Positions 18,093 through 26,938 of a stretch of DNA of 64,000 nucleotides are shown here, piece by piece. The stretch is from the NCBI GenBank assembly GCA_966424055.1, contig CBJLMB010000035.1:1-64000 (forward strand). The letters run 5' to 3'. A program made the translations under genes and the position numbers. This stretch comes from Deminuibacter sp966424055 (GTDB lineage: Bacteria > Bacteroidota > Bacteroidia > Chitinophagales > Chitinophagaceae). Numbering within the stretch: position 1 is the stretch's first letter; every line of letters begins with the position of its first letter. The notes under the pieces are model-generated. The model worked only from the letters and a program-made list of their open reading frames with translations. It had not been told where the DNA came from and searched no databases.

Positions 18093-18233
18093 GATTAAGT
18101 AATTTCAGGTTGCCAGATATTTAGATTGTCAGTTACTGCTGTTTATAGCATTTTACAAGAAATCAAAAATAGTACAATCTTTGGTACGATCCGTCCAGAT
18201 AAGCTTTTCACCATCAAAACCCTTGCTTCACCA

Positions 18234-19055
18234 TTATTTTACTGTATACTCCTTTGCATCCACTTCCGATAACCTGAAATATCCATAAGCGAAGTTTTCG
18301 AAATGGGTCTGATTGATGATATTTCCTCTCACTGAACCCGGTATTGCCTGAAACGGGCCGCCCACCGCCCCGGATGCTGTTAACAGTTTTCTGAAATAAT
18401 CATAATATCGCTTCGAAATTCCGTATAGCCTGATGTTTATCGCATCGCCGGCCTTCAACTCTTTGTCAGAAAAATACTCCTGCATCAGGTTCCCTTGGGT
18501 CATCTCATCATCTTTTACTTTATAATCCGGGTACTTTGATGCAGGTGATACAATACGGTGCAGGTAGTAATTGGTTTGACTACCATTATCCTGGTAATAG
18601 TATTTGATTTCCACTTCATCACCATTAATCCCGCCGGCATTATTCTGTTCAATATTATTTTCTATATCCGGTACACTCATACAGGTTTCTGTTGCGGTAT
18701 ACATCTCTCCATTTAAAGCTACTTTTAATGTATACGTTTCCCCGATAACCGGATGGAAATTTGAACAGCTATATTCTCCTGTACCGGGGTTTTCTGTAAA
18801 ACTAAAAACAGTATTTGCCGAATTGGTTACACTTATTACTGCTCCTGAAACTGTTGGAAATACCTTGCTGTAATACCCGGTTGTAGTGGAAAGTTTTATT
18901 TTCTGTTCATTGCCTGCCGTACCCTTCACCCAGTCGATCGATGCGTCAATGATCAATCTCGGCTCTGCTGTCTCCAAATCCATCTTCACTACTTTTGTGC
19001 AGGACAGAAGAAAGAAACAGGCTGGAACAAGCAGGTATTTAAGTATATTTTTCAT
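18234..19055 (-). CDS. DUF4249-family outer-membrane-associated lipoprotein
   Basis: A 273-residue protein with a lipoprotein signal (CFFLLSC, Cys about residue 19) and the DUF4249 pattern: an immunoglobulin-like N-terminal region (PRLIIDASIDW, AVISVTNSANTVFSFTENPGTGEY) and later strands (YTLKVALNGEMYTATETC). DUF4249 genes are regularly found directly downstream of a TonB-dependent receptor, as here with a 9-bp gap, so the protein probably sits on the receptor at the cell surface and helps capture the substrate. The ligand is unknown; the two are almost certainly cotranscribed. Confidence 0.88.
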   Translation of the reverse strand: MKNILKYLLVPACFFLLSCTKVVKMDLETAEPRLIIDASIDWVKGTAGNEQKIKLSTTTGYYSKVFPTVSGAVISVTNSANTVFSFTENPGTGEYSCSNFHPVIGETYTLKVALNGEMYTATETCMSVPDIENNIEQNNAGGINGDEVEIKYYYQDNGSQTNYYLHRIVSPASKYPDYKVKDDEMTQGNLMQEYFSDKELKAGDAINIRLYGISKRYYDYFRKLLTASGAVGGPFQAIPGSVRGNIINQTHFENFAYGYFRLSEVDAKEYTVK

Positions 19056-19064
19056 TTACTGGAA

Positions 19065-21437
19065 TTAAAACCTGAAATTATAAGTAACACCGGGTGTGAT
19101 ACCGAAAATCGATATCTTCTTTGCTTCGCTCACCCCTGTATCCCTGTCTTGCTCGAACATGATAGAGGCTGCATTGCTTCTATTGTAAATATTGTAAATA
19201 CTGAACACCCATTCACCTTTCCACTTTTTTTTGCTGTCGGGCTTTGGTGTATACGTTGCCGATAAATCCAGATGATGATAAGCGGGAAAAGAATTAATAT
19301 TTCGCTCCCCGTAATTAGCAATCGTAATTCCCTGATACTGGTATTTACCGATGGGATAGGTTGCAGCCCTTCCTGTTTGGCAGGTAAAAATGCCGCCAAA
19401 ACTCCATTTTTTCGTCAGCTGATATGCGCCCGTAACTGAAAAGTTATGCCTTTTATCATAGTTGGCACGGTACCATTTACCGTTGTTAATACCGGGTTCA
19501 TCTGCATTTCTTCCCGGTGTGCGCTGCTCTGCTTTAGAAAGTGTATAAGAAAGCCATCCTGTCAGTTTTCCGGTATTTTTCTTCAGCATCATCTCAAGTC
19601 CGTAAGATCTTGCCTCCCCGTTCAACAATACCCGTTCTATGTTTTTCTGGGCGATCAATTCTGCACCGTCGATATAGTCTGCCTTATTTTTTATTTTCTT
19701 ATAAAAAGCTTCGGTTTCCAAAGAATATTTTCCATTACGGAAGTTTCTGAAATAACCCAACGCAACCTGGTCAAGAATTTCAGGTTTCAAAAACTGGTCG
19801 CTTGGCGCCCAAATATCGAGTGGGGAAACAGAAGCCGTATTGGAAATTAAATGAACATACTGGCTCATCCGGTTATAACTCGCCTTAATAGACTGGTTGT
19901 CATGTATCGCATAAGAAACTGCCAAACGCGGTTCCAGGTTACCAAAACCGATGATCTTTTTGTTTTTATTATAATGCGTTATGCTGATAGGTGTTCCTTC
20001 CTCGTAAATTTGCAATTCGCGGTTGAAAACCACTGCCTGATCATTGGCATAGTTATTTACATGCTGTTCTCCCAACCGTTGAAAACTGCTATATCGCAAT
20101 CCGTAATTCAATGATATTTTATCCGTGAGCTTTTGTTCGGCACTAACATAGAATGCATTTTCCCAGGCATATTTTCTTTCAATCTGATCAGGATTAACAG
20201 ACGATGTAGCATCCATAGGTTTTATTGTGCCGGGGTTGAACTGGTAATAGATGGAATTGACGCCATAATTCAAAACCAGCTTATTAGACAGGTACTGGTT
20301 AAAATTGTACTTAAAATTATAATTACGGATATCTGATGCCCAATCAATACCAACATATTTTATCTTCAGGCCATAATCGTACTTACTGTAAATGATAGAA
20401 GCATTGGAAAAAAACTTATCAGAAAAGATATGGTTCCAACGAAGATTAAAGAATGAGTTCCCATAATTGTTACTGAAAAAGTTACTAAAATCCATGTTAT
20501 CCTTACCGAAATATCCTGAAACAAAAAGCCTGTTGTTGTCGTTGATCTTAAAATTCAGTTTAGCATTCAAATCATAAAAAGCAACGGAATTGGGCTTATT
20601 GGCCAGTTTCATAATCAAATGAGCATAAGAAGCACGACCAGCAACCACGAATGAACTTTTGTCTTTTACAATTGGTCCTTCTACCAATAACCTGCTGGAG
20701 ATCGCCCCAATACCACCCGTCATGTGATATTCTTTATTGTTCCCCTCTTTTTGATAAATATCCAAAACAGCGGAAGTGCGGCCGCCGAAATTAGCCGGTA
20801 TGCCACCTTTGTACAATTTCAGATCTTTAATTACATCGGCATTAAAAACGGAGAGAAACCCGAACAAGTGTGAAGTATTGTAAACAACAGCTTCATCTAA
20901 CAACACCAAATTGCCGTCAACCGAACCACCCCTGACATTAAAGCCGGTTGCACCTTCCTGGGCATTGGAAACACCCGGGAGCTGCAGGATAGATTTCAAG
21001 ATATCAACCTCACCCATAACGGCAGGCATCTTTTTAATGGTGGAGATAGAGAGCTTGTTCACACTCATTTCCGGTTTTTGGATATTGCTTGCCGAACTAT
21101 TGTACTTGACCACTACTTCTTCCAGCGTTTTGCTTTTTTCAAGCATAGCAAAATCTTTCTTGCTGTTTTTTGTCAGAGTGATATACTCTTCAATACGCTC
21201 AAATCCTACACAGCTGATGACAATTGTATACTCGCCTTTAGGCAGGGTAACAGAATAAAATCCATAGGCATTGGTAACAGCAGAAACCTTTGCTTCAGGA
21301 ATAAAAACGCTTGCCCCGGTTATTGTTTCAGTGTTTGTTTTTATGGTGACTATTCCACTCAATGTAACGCTCCCCTGCGGATAGGCCCTGAATGAAATGG
21401 TTATCAACAACAGTGTATAAATGATTTCGTGTCTCAT
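19065..21437 (-). CDS. TonB-dependent receptor with carboxypeptidase-like N-terminal domain
   Basis: A 790-residue outer membrane receptor. A signal peptide ends near AYPQG, followed by a CarboxypepD_reg-like barrel (VTLSGIVTIKT...GEYTIVISCVGFERIEEYI), a plug domain (VDILKSILQLPGVSNAQEGATGFNVRGGSVDGNLVLLDEAVVYN) and a 22-strand-type barrel ending in the terminal Phe (VTYNFRF). It imports a substrate using TonB energy. Unlike SusC it partners a DUF4249 lipoprotein, not SusD, so it is not a classical glycan receptor. The gene faces a LytS/LytTR system across 247 bp, which probably controls it. Confidence 0.92.
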   Translation of the reverse strand: MRHEIIYTLLLITISFRAYPQGSVTLSGIVTIKTNTETITGASVFIPEAKVSAVTNAYGFYSVTLPKGEYTIVISCVGFERIEEYITLTKNSKKDFAMLEKSKTLEEVVVKYNSSASNIQKPEMSVNKLSISTIKKMPAVMGEVDILKSILQLPGVSNAQEGATGFNVRGGSVDGNLVLLDEAVVYNTSHLFGFLSVFNADVIKDLKLYKGGIPANFGGRTSAVLDIYQKEGNNKEYHMTGGIGAISSRLLVEGPIVKDKSSFVVAGRASYAHLIMKLANKPNSVAFYDLNAKLNFKINDNNRLFVSGYFGKDNMDFSNFFSNNYGNSFFNLRWNHIFSDKFFSNASIIYSKYDYGLKIKYVGIDWASDIRNYNFKYNFNQYLSNKLVLNYGVNSIYYQFNPGTIKPMDATSSVNPDQIERKYAWENAFYVSAEQKLTDKISLNYGLRYSSFQRLGEQHVNNYANDQAVVFNRELQIYEEGTPISITHYNKNKKIIGFGNLEPRLAVSYAIHDNQSIKASYNRMSQYVHLISNTASVSPLDIWAPSDQFLKPEILDQVALGYFRNFRNGKYSLETEAFYKKIKNKADYIDGAELIAQKNIERVLLNGEARSYGLEMMLKKNTGKLTGWLSYTLSKAEQRTPGRNADEPGINNGKWYRANYDKRHNFSVTGAYQLTKKWSFGGIFTCQTGRAATYPIGKYQYQGITIANYGERNINSFPAYHHLDLSATYTPKPDSKKKWKGEWVFSIYNIYNRSNAASIMFEQDRDTGVSEAKKISIFGITPGVTYNFRF

Positions 21438-21572
21438 CTTTTAAAAAAGCGATTTAACAATTGCACGCTGAACACAAAACTATTCCTTTGGATAACCGCC
21501 TTTTTTTAATTATACCAAACACGGTATCTTTTATAGCAAAGTATGCCGGGATGCTACAAAATAGGCTTCTTA

Positions 21573-21632
21573 TTTATACGTTTTTATAATACATCCTGCT
21601 TTTGTATAAAAAAACAGCAGTTTCGTATAAAA
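21573..21632. promoter_or_regulatory. Repeated CGTATAAA-type words between TonB receptor and LytS genes
   Basis: TTTGTATAAAA (21601) and TTTCGTATAAAA (21621) are direct repeats 20 bp apart, about two helical turns. TTTATACG (21573) is an inverted copy of CGTATAAA upstream. Evenly spaced direct repeats are how LytTR regulators usually bind, so this is a candidate target of the downstream regulator. Both divergent promoters are in range. Confidence 0.5.
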
Positions 21633-21684
21633 GCGGGCAGGGCCACAACTTTAAATATTAAGTTTGTTCTATACAATTTGATAC

Positions 21685-22692
21685 ATGAATGATTTTGCCC
21701 ATCAGCAGCTTGTTAGCGAAAATGTGCTTTTTCGTTTCCTGGTTTCACCTGCCCTCAGGATATTCAGGCATCTGCTGCTCATTGTTTTTATAGGTATTGT
21801 ATTATACAACAGCAACTCCGTAATTGCCAACCCTACAGCGATATTTGTATATTTCATCCTATTATTCTACATAAACATGTATGTACTTGTGCCAAAGCTC
21901 TTATTCAGGAATAGGAATATCGAATATTGCTTATCTGTGATCAGCATCCTTGTTATAGTGGCTATTTGCGGTTATTTTTTCAATCCTTTTAGTAAAGAGA
22001 ACGGGTTGAATATCCCGCTTTTCTCCTTTCTTACCGTGCTGCTGTTAGCGGCCTCCTCTTCCATTAAGCTGTTTCAGAAGGGAATGGTTGACAAGCAATT
22101 GATCCACGAACTGGAACAGTCGAAAGCCTATGCAGAATTGGAACAATTGAAAAACCAAATCAATCCCCATTTTTTGTTTAATATGCTAAACAACGCCAAT
22201 GTTCTAACCAAGAAAGACCCCGAGAAAGCCTCGCAGGTTTTAATGAAGTTGAGCGATTTGCTCCGCTACCAACTTTACGACAGTGCAAGGGACAAGGTAT
22301 TGTTAACTTCGGACATTCATTTCTTGGAAGATTTTTTAAATTTGGAAAAAATAAGGCGGGATAGCTTTGATTTCCTGATTTCAAAGGAGGGAGATCTGAG
22401 TGGCGTGCAAATTCCTCCATTGCTGTTCATTTCTTTTGTAGAAAATGCGGTGAAGCACAACAATGACGCAACAAAATCATCCTATGTAAACCTGTATTTT
22501 GATGTACGGAATGACGAACTTTTTTTTAAATGCGTCAACTCCAAACCTATGCTTAAATCCACTATTAATACAGGCGGGCTAGGATTGGCCAATATTAAAC
22601 GAAGACTGGAACTTTTATTTCCTGCAACACATAGTTTAACTATCGAAGATGACGCAGAAAGATACTGCGTAACCTTAATTATAAAACTATGA
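21685..22692 (+). CDS. LytS-type sensor histidine kinase (His_kinase/HATPase_c)
   Basis: A 335-residue membrane kinase with four likely membrane helices in residues 28-128, no large periplasmic sensor, then a coiled segment (LIHELEQSKAYAELEQLKNQ). The phosphoacceptor motif is QINPHFLFNMLNN with His162. The ATPase part carries the N box VENAVKHN and a glycine box GGLGLANIKRRLELLF. This family phosphorylates LytTR response regulators. A TAAGTTTG word at 21659-21666, 18 bp before the ATG, fits the phylum's -7 promoter element. The stop codon overlaps the start of the next gene (ATGA), so the two are translationally coupled. Confidence 0.93.
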   Translation: MNDFAHQQLVSENVLFRFLVSPALRIFRHLLLIVFIGIVLYNSNSVIANPTAIFVYFILLFYINMYVLVPKLLFRNRNIEYCLSVISILVIVAICGYFFNPFSKENGLNIPLFSFLTVLLLAASSSIKLFQKGMVDKQLIHELEQSKAYAELEQLKNQINPHFLFNMLNNANVLTKKDPEKASQVLMKLSDLLRYQLYDSARDKVLLTSDIHFLEDFLNLEKIRRDSFDFLISKEGDLSGVQIPPLLFISFVENAVKHNNDATKSSYVNLYFDVRNDELFFKCVNSKPMLKSTINTGGLGLANIKRRLELLFPATHSLTIEDDAERYCVTLIIKL

Positions 22693-23078
22693 CTTGCATA
22701 GTAATAAATAACGAACCGCTAGTAAGAAACGGAATTGAAACGTTAATTAATCAAACGGATGACCTGATATTGCTGGCATCGTTCGGCAATACATGTGAGG
22801 CTTCAACATTTATGTCTGAAAACACGGTAGCCCTGGTATTTTTCGATATTCAAACAGATGAAACAAAGGGTTACGGGTTTATACAGGTAATTCCACGCAA
22901 GACTTTTGTTATTTTTATCTCTGATTTTTTCTCAACAGCAATCCAAACATACAAACCTGATGTTATTATTAGTTCAAAATCGGTCCGGTTTCAAAAAGGA
23001 GTTGACATGGCAAGAACGTATTCCAGCATTGTAGAAAAAGAAAATTCAACTATCGCAGACGATTATTTCGTTATATAG
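22689..23078 (+). CDS. Degenerate stand-alone receiver domain (truncated duplicate of the LytTR regulator)
   Basis: A 129-residue protein clearly paralogous to the receiver half of the next gene: both read LINQTDDL at residues 19-26 and keep the FDIQ or LDIQ segment with Asp53. The acidic pair D7-D8 of the intact regulator is N7-N8 here, the Thr77 position is Ile, and the YLIKP segment with the essential Lys is lost in a four-residue deletion. The frame stops at IADDYFVI, matching VADDFFFV of the neighbour, exactly where the LytTR domain should start. It is coupled to the kinase by a 4-bp overlap. It is either a decaying duplicate or an atypical receiver that titrates or modulates the kinase. 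Confidence 0.8.
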   Translation: MTCIVINNEPLVRNGIETLINQTDDLILLASFGNTCEASTFMSENTVALVFFDIQTDETKGYGFIQVIPRKTFVIFISDFFSTAIQTYKPDVIISSKSVRFQKGVDMARTYSSIVEKENSTIADDYFVI

Positions 23079-23094
23079 TAAAGCGCATAAAGCT

Positions 23095-23817
23095 ATGAAC
23101 TGTATTATTATAGATGATGAGCCTCTGGCAAGGGAAGCCATAGAGATGTTGATTAACCAAACTGATGATTTAGATTTGACCGGATCCTTCAACAGCCCGG
23201 AAAGCGTCAAAGATTTTATAAAAAACAATACAGTGGAACTGATCTTTCTTGATATACAAATGCCAGGGATCAATGGAATTGACTTTGCCCGGACCATTCC
23301 CAAAGAAACATTTGTGATTTTTACAACCGCTTACTCCGAATTTGCTACCGACAGCTACGAAGTGGATGCGATTGACTACCTCATAAAGCCCGTAAAATCA
23401 GCGCGCTTTCAAAAGGCCGTTGAAAAAGCCCATACCTACGCCAAATTATTTAAGGCAGACTATGCCAATAACCATATCGAACAGGTAGCAGACGATTTTT
23501 TCTTTGTAAAAGCAGACCGGAGAATTTTTAAGGTCCATTTCAATAACATACTTTTCATCCAGGGTTTAAAAGACTATGTTGTGATGCACAGCGAAAACCA
23601 GAAAGTAATTACGGCGATGAATATCAAAACCATCTACGATCAATTGCCCAAAGAAATGTTTGTGAGAGTAAGCAAATCCTATGTCATTAATATCAAGCAT
23701 ATCGATTCTGTGGATAATAACACGGTATACATAGGCAGCAACGAAATTCCTATCGGAAGTATTTACAGGGATTTCTTTTTCAACGAATTTGTAACAAAAA
23801 AGATCGTGGGCAGGTAA
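23095..23817 (+). CDS. LytTR-family response regulator
   Basis: A 240-residue regulator. The receiver domain (1-115) has D7-D8, phosphoacceptor Asp53 in FLDIQMPG, Thr77/78 in FTTAYS and Lys98 in YLIKPVK. The LytTR DNA-binding domain (about 135-235) shows DDFFFVKADRRIFKVHFNNILFIQGLKDYVVM, VRVSKSYVINIKHIDSV and IPIGSIYRDFFF. Phosphorylated by the upstream kinase, it should activate genes with paired LytTR sites, most likely the divergent TonB receptor/DUF4249 pair. It begins 16 bp after the pseudo-receiver gene, so all three genes form one operon ending at a hairpin. Confidence 0.94.
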   Translation: MNCIIIDDEPLAREAIEMLINQTDDLDLTGSFNSPESVKDFIKNNTVELIFLDIQMPGINGIDFARTIPKETFVIFTTAYSEFATDSYEVDAIDYLIKPVKSARFQKAVEKAHTYAKLFKADYANNHIEQVADDFFFVKADRRIFKVHFNNILFIQGLKDYVVMHSENQKVITAMNIKTIYDQLPKEMFVRVSKSYVINIKHIDSVDNNTVYIGSNEIPIGSIYRDFFFNEFVTKKIVGR

Positions 23818-23858
23818 TGCAGGTGTTTTCTTAAGCTCAAATACTGCAAGTCAAGGCC

Positions 23859-23889
23859 GTTCTTTTGAGAAAAGAGAACATGATTTTTT
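23859..23889 (+). terminator. Probable terminator of the LytS/LytTR operon
   Basis: GTTCTTTT (23859-23866) pairs with AAAAGAGAAC (to 23879) in an 8-bp stem with one G-T wobble and a 5-nt loop. Six T residues follow after a 4-nt gap. It starts 41 bp past the stop codon. Confidence 0.6.
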
Positions 23890-23943
23890 GAATCCGCTTA
23901 AATACGCTTCATATTGCAGATTATATAATACCAGGTATCACTA

Positions 23944-25542
23944 TCAGCACTTAACGAGATGCAGAAAGAAAACATCGTTTTCGCGGATATCTAGTTCTGC
24001 CAGGTATGGAGCACCCGCTTTTACCGTAATAATCTTTTTGGAGACAGGCGCTCCATCGTTTTGCTTTTTTATTTGTTCTACTTGCTGCCTGCTAAGCTGA
24101 GCCGGCTTTCCCATGGAGAGATAGGTGGAATAAGCATCATTACATCGATAACCGACTTTATATACTTCCATTGCATAAGTCCCTGCAGGCAGGTTTGCAA
24201 TATTGATCTTCAATTTCCCTTTCATTTTTGAAGGGAGATCGCGGATATAATATTGCTGATTATGTACCGAATCACCCGGGTGGGTATTGGTAAAATCCCA
24301 AACCAGCGCCTGTATATCTCCTGCCTGATCTTTACAAACCCAGGAAGCAGAATCGCTATTTACCAATTCTGTATTTCCAAGGCGGTTCAGGAATTGGTAT
24401 GCATAAAATACCGGCTTATTAATACCTTGGGTATTCAAGATCCCAAAGCCACCATGAAAGGGCGTAAAGCGGGGTCCCGCTTCTTCAAAAATATCTGTAA
24501 AAACCCAATAAGACATTGAATTAGCAGCCTTACCCACCTGTTTCAATTTCTGTAGCACATAGGAAGCTTCATGATAGCTATCATGAATAGGATCAGCCGG
24601 TGTATATGATGCGCTCCATTCAGTATAGTGAAGCTCCAAATGAGGCATTGGCGAACTGGCGATTTCCTTTCTTGATTGAAGCACATCACCGCTTATACTC
24701 ATCGGGTTTTTATCAAGCACAGTACCCGAATTACCAAACTCATCAAGATACCCCTGCTTCACTCCATAAGCATGGGTGCTTATAAAATCGATGGGTATAT
24801 TATGCTCATGGCAATATTTAATCATTTCCGGCTCCCAGGCTGCACCGGCGGTTCCCGGCCCCCCTACCCGGTAGGATGAATTGACGCTTTTAATAGCTTT
24901 AACACTATAAGAATATAATTTAAAATAATCATCCTGCGTACCTGCCCAGAAGCCATCCAGGTTAGGCTCGTTCCACACTTCAAAATACCAGGTTTTTACT
25001 TCATCCGCTCCGTAACGTTCAGTAAAGTGCTGTGTAAGGTTCTGAATAAGCGCTTCCCATTTTTTGTAATCCTTTGGAGGTGTTACATTACCTCTCCACC
25101 AGAAAATTGTTTTGGAACCGCTTGCCAGTGCCGAAGGCATGAAGCCCAGTTCAATAAAGGGCTTTATGCCAATGCTATGCAAAAAATCAAACAAAGCATC
25201 CACGTACATATAGTTATAAACAGGATTGCCTTTACTGTCTTCGGTATACACAGCCATGTCATCCGTTAAAAGGCCATGCATACGGATATACCTGAAGCCG
25301 CATTCCTTCTTTACATAAGCAAGTTGTTGCTGCCAGTCTGCCCGGAGGCCTTCATTAGCCCGGCCGGCACCAACACATTCGTTGAACATATCATTGAGCT
25401 TCCCTGCAGCTTTGTTGAAGTCAACATTGATCACCCTTTCCCGCATGGGTTCCGGTCCCTGGGATTGAGCAATTAGTTTTCCTGGAACAGGAGCAAACAA
25501 GACCGACCATAGAATCAGGCATTTCGTTATACTTTTACGCAT
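23944..25542 (-). CDS. GH39-type glycoside hydrolase (beta-xylosidase-like), exported
   Basis: The product is 532 residues from the ATG at 25542; the longer frame upstream is low quality, while MRKSITKCLILWSVLF is a proper signal peptide. Residues 35-130 match the GH39 beginning (VDFNKAAGKLNDMFNECVGAGRA, FRYIRMHGLLTDDM). The motif FEVWNEPNLDGFW places acid/base Glu192, and LELHYTEWSASY places nucleophile Glu308. A C-terminal beta domain follows. GH39 enzymes are beta-xylosidases, alpha-iduronidases and related retaining enzymes; the locus context favours xylan-type oligosaccharides. It is the last gene of the susC-susD-SGBP locus, 157 bp after the SGBP gene. Confidence 0.88.
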   Translation of the reverse strand: MRKSITKCLILWSVLFAPVPGKLIAQSQGPEPMRERVINVDFNKAAGKLNDMFNECVGAGRANEGLRADWQQQLAYVKKECGFRYIRMHGLLTDDMAVYTEDSKGNPVYNYMYVDALFDFLHSIGIKPFIELGFMPSALASGSKTIFWWRGNVTPPKDYKKWEALIQNLTQHFTERYGADEVKTWYFEVWNEPNLDGFWAGTQDDYFKLYSYSVKAIKSVNSSYRVGGPGTAGAAWEPEMIKYCHEHNIPIDFISTHAYGVKQGYLDEFGNSGTVLDKNPMSISGDVLQSRKEIASSPMPHLELHYTEWSASYTPADPIHDSYHEASYVLQKLKQVGKAANSMSYWVFTDIFEEAGPRFTPFHGGFGILNTQGINKPVFYAYQFLNRLGNTELVNSDSASWVCKDQAGDIQALVWDFTNTHPGDSVHNQQYYIRDLPSKMKGKLKINIANLPAGTYAMEVYKVGYRCNDAYSTYLSMGKPAQLSRQQVEQIKKQNDGAPVSKKIITVKAGAPYLAELDIRENDVFFLHLVKC

Positions 25543-25699
25543 TGTACCTTTCTTTTGATTTTTATAATTATTGATCATTAACTGTTTTGATGTACTGCTA
25601 AAAAGCTGTTGAGCGCTGTTGAGCCGGGCTTCCTGGGTTCTTAGCCATAGTTGTACCGGGTACAACCTCCTGAACAAGGCAGCCGGATGGCGTTAATCC

Positions 25700-26893
25700 T
25701 TATTTAATCTTCACAACCCTGATATTGTCGATCGCGGCTGTCAGCCCGGAAACAGTAGGCAGGGAAGAGAAATTTTGGGTTTGAATATTTACCGCACCCG
25801 TCGCTGTACTACCCAACAACTCCGCCAAACTTGCAGCGGCTACACCTTTACCATTTTCCTTTCGAAACATTGAAAAAGGAATAGTCACCGTACGCCAGCC
25901 CTTTGTGGTATAAGCAAAAGCTGCTCCATTGGCGTCCAGCCATGGTTCATAACGTGCCATATAATCAAATGAGTAATCCTTAATTACATAAATGGACGTA
26001 CCATTCCATGCTGCAGGAACATTGATTTCAAACTTTAACGCATATTGATCAACAGGAACATGTAAGCTATCAGGCGGGATCCACTGTACACTATTGGTGT
26101 TTATGCTTCGCTGTGCATTCCACCAGCTTCCATCACCAGCCGGTAGTACTCCGTTGCTTAAAACGGCGTAATAACCCCTGTTACCAGGAAATCTGGCACT
26201 GCTGTTATCAATATCCGTACCCCAGCTGAGGGTATTTATATTGTCAAAATTGCACAGCATGCCCGTTGTACCGTCGTTTACATTGTATGTAGTGGAAGCT
26301 GTTCCGGTCTGTGTAGCAACGGTCACAGGGCCGCTATGCGCAAGCGCCGGCAAAATAAAGCCTATGGACGTGCCATCACCGGATGCGGCATATGCAGTAA
26401 CCGGGGAACCGGCAAAACTGATCTTTTCAACATTAAAGAAATTACTTCCATAGATATACACGGAATCACCTTCGTTTGCATTTTCGTTTGAAACACTTGT
26501 AATGACAGGTGGCGGGGCGTTGATAGTAAATTTAAAAACAGCCACTCCATCCCGGGTAGTATAGCGGATGGTATTCCGGTCTTCTTCTGACACTGATGGG
26601 AATGGTATCACAGAAGGCACCTGCACCGCTGCACTCGTATCTGAAAACAGTATGCCATTGATGGTCGCAGGCACTCCATTGAAAGACACTTGTATAGCAT
26701 CCCTTAGGTTATATCCTATTAAAACCACCCACTGGCCGGTGGTGATAGATTTAACCAAGGTATCAGAAGGTGAAGCTGCATAATTTCTGATACTTGTAAT
26801 AACCGGCCCCTTCCCAGTACTATCTTTCTTACATGCCGGCTGTATCAGGAAAATAGGAAGCACAAGCAAAAGCATGAACAGCCTGTTAAACAT
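25700..26893 (-). CDS. Surface glycan-binding lipoprotein (SusE/SGBP position, IPT/TIG domains)
   Basis: The product is 397 residues from the ATG at 26893; a GTG eight codons upstream is less likely. The signal peptide ends in a lipobox, LIQPAC. Two IPT/TIG immunoglobulin-like repeats follow (PVITSIRNYAASPSD..., PPPVITSVSNENANEGDSVYIYGSNF), then a jelly-roll-like C-terminal domain with Trp-rich patches (GSWWNAQRSINTNSVQWIPPD, YEPWLD). This is the layout of SGBP-B proteins whose last domain binds xylan or similar glycans (recollected family). It should sit on the cell surface and feed the SusC/SusD pair. The gene lies 45 bp after susD. Confidence 0.85.
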   Translation of the reverse strand: MFNRLFMLLLVLPIFLIQPACKKDSTGKGPVITSIRNYAASPSDTLVKSITTGQWVVLIGYNLRDAIQVSFNGVPATINGILFSDTSAAVQVPSVIPFPSVSEEDRNTIRYTTRDGVAVFKFTINAPPPVITSVSNENANEGDSVYIYGSNFFNVEKISFAGSPVTAYAASGDGTSIGFILPALAHSGPVTVATQTGTASTTYNVNDGTTGMLCNFDNINTLSWGTDIDNSSARFPGNRGYYAVLSNGVLPAGDGSWWNAQRSINTNSVQWIPPDSLHVPVDQYALKFEINVPAAWNGTSIYVIKDYSFDYMARYEPWLDANGAAFAYTTKGWRTVTIPFSMFRKENGKGVAAASLAELLGSTATGAVNIQTQNFSSLPTVSGLTAAIDNIRVVKIK

Positions 26894-26938
26894 CCGGTTC
26901 ACTATTATGTTGTTCACTGTAGTATGTTTTGATATTTT

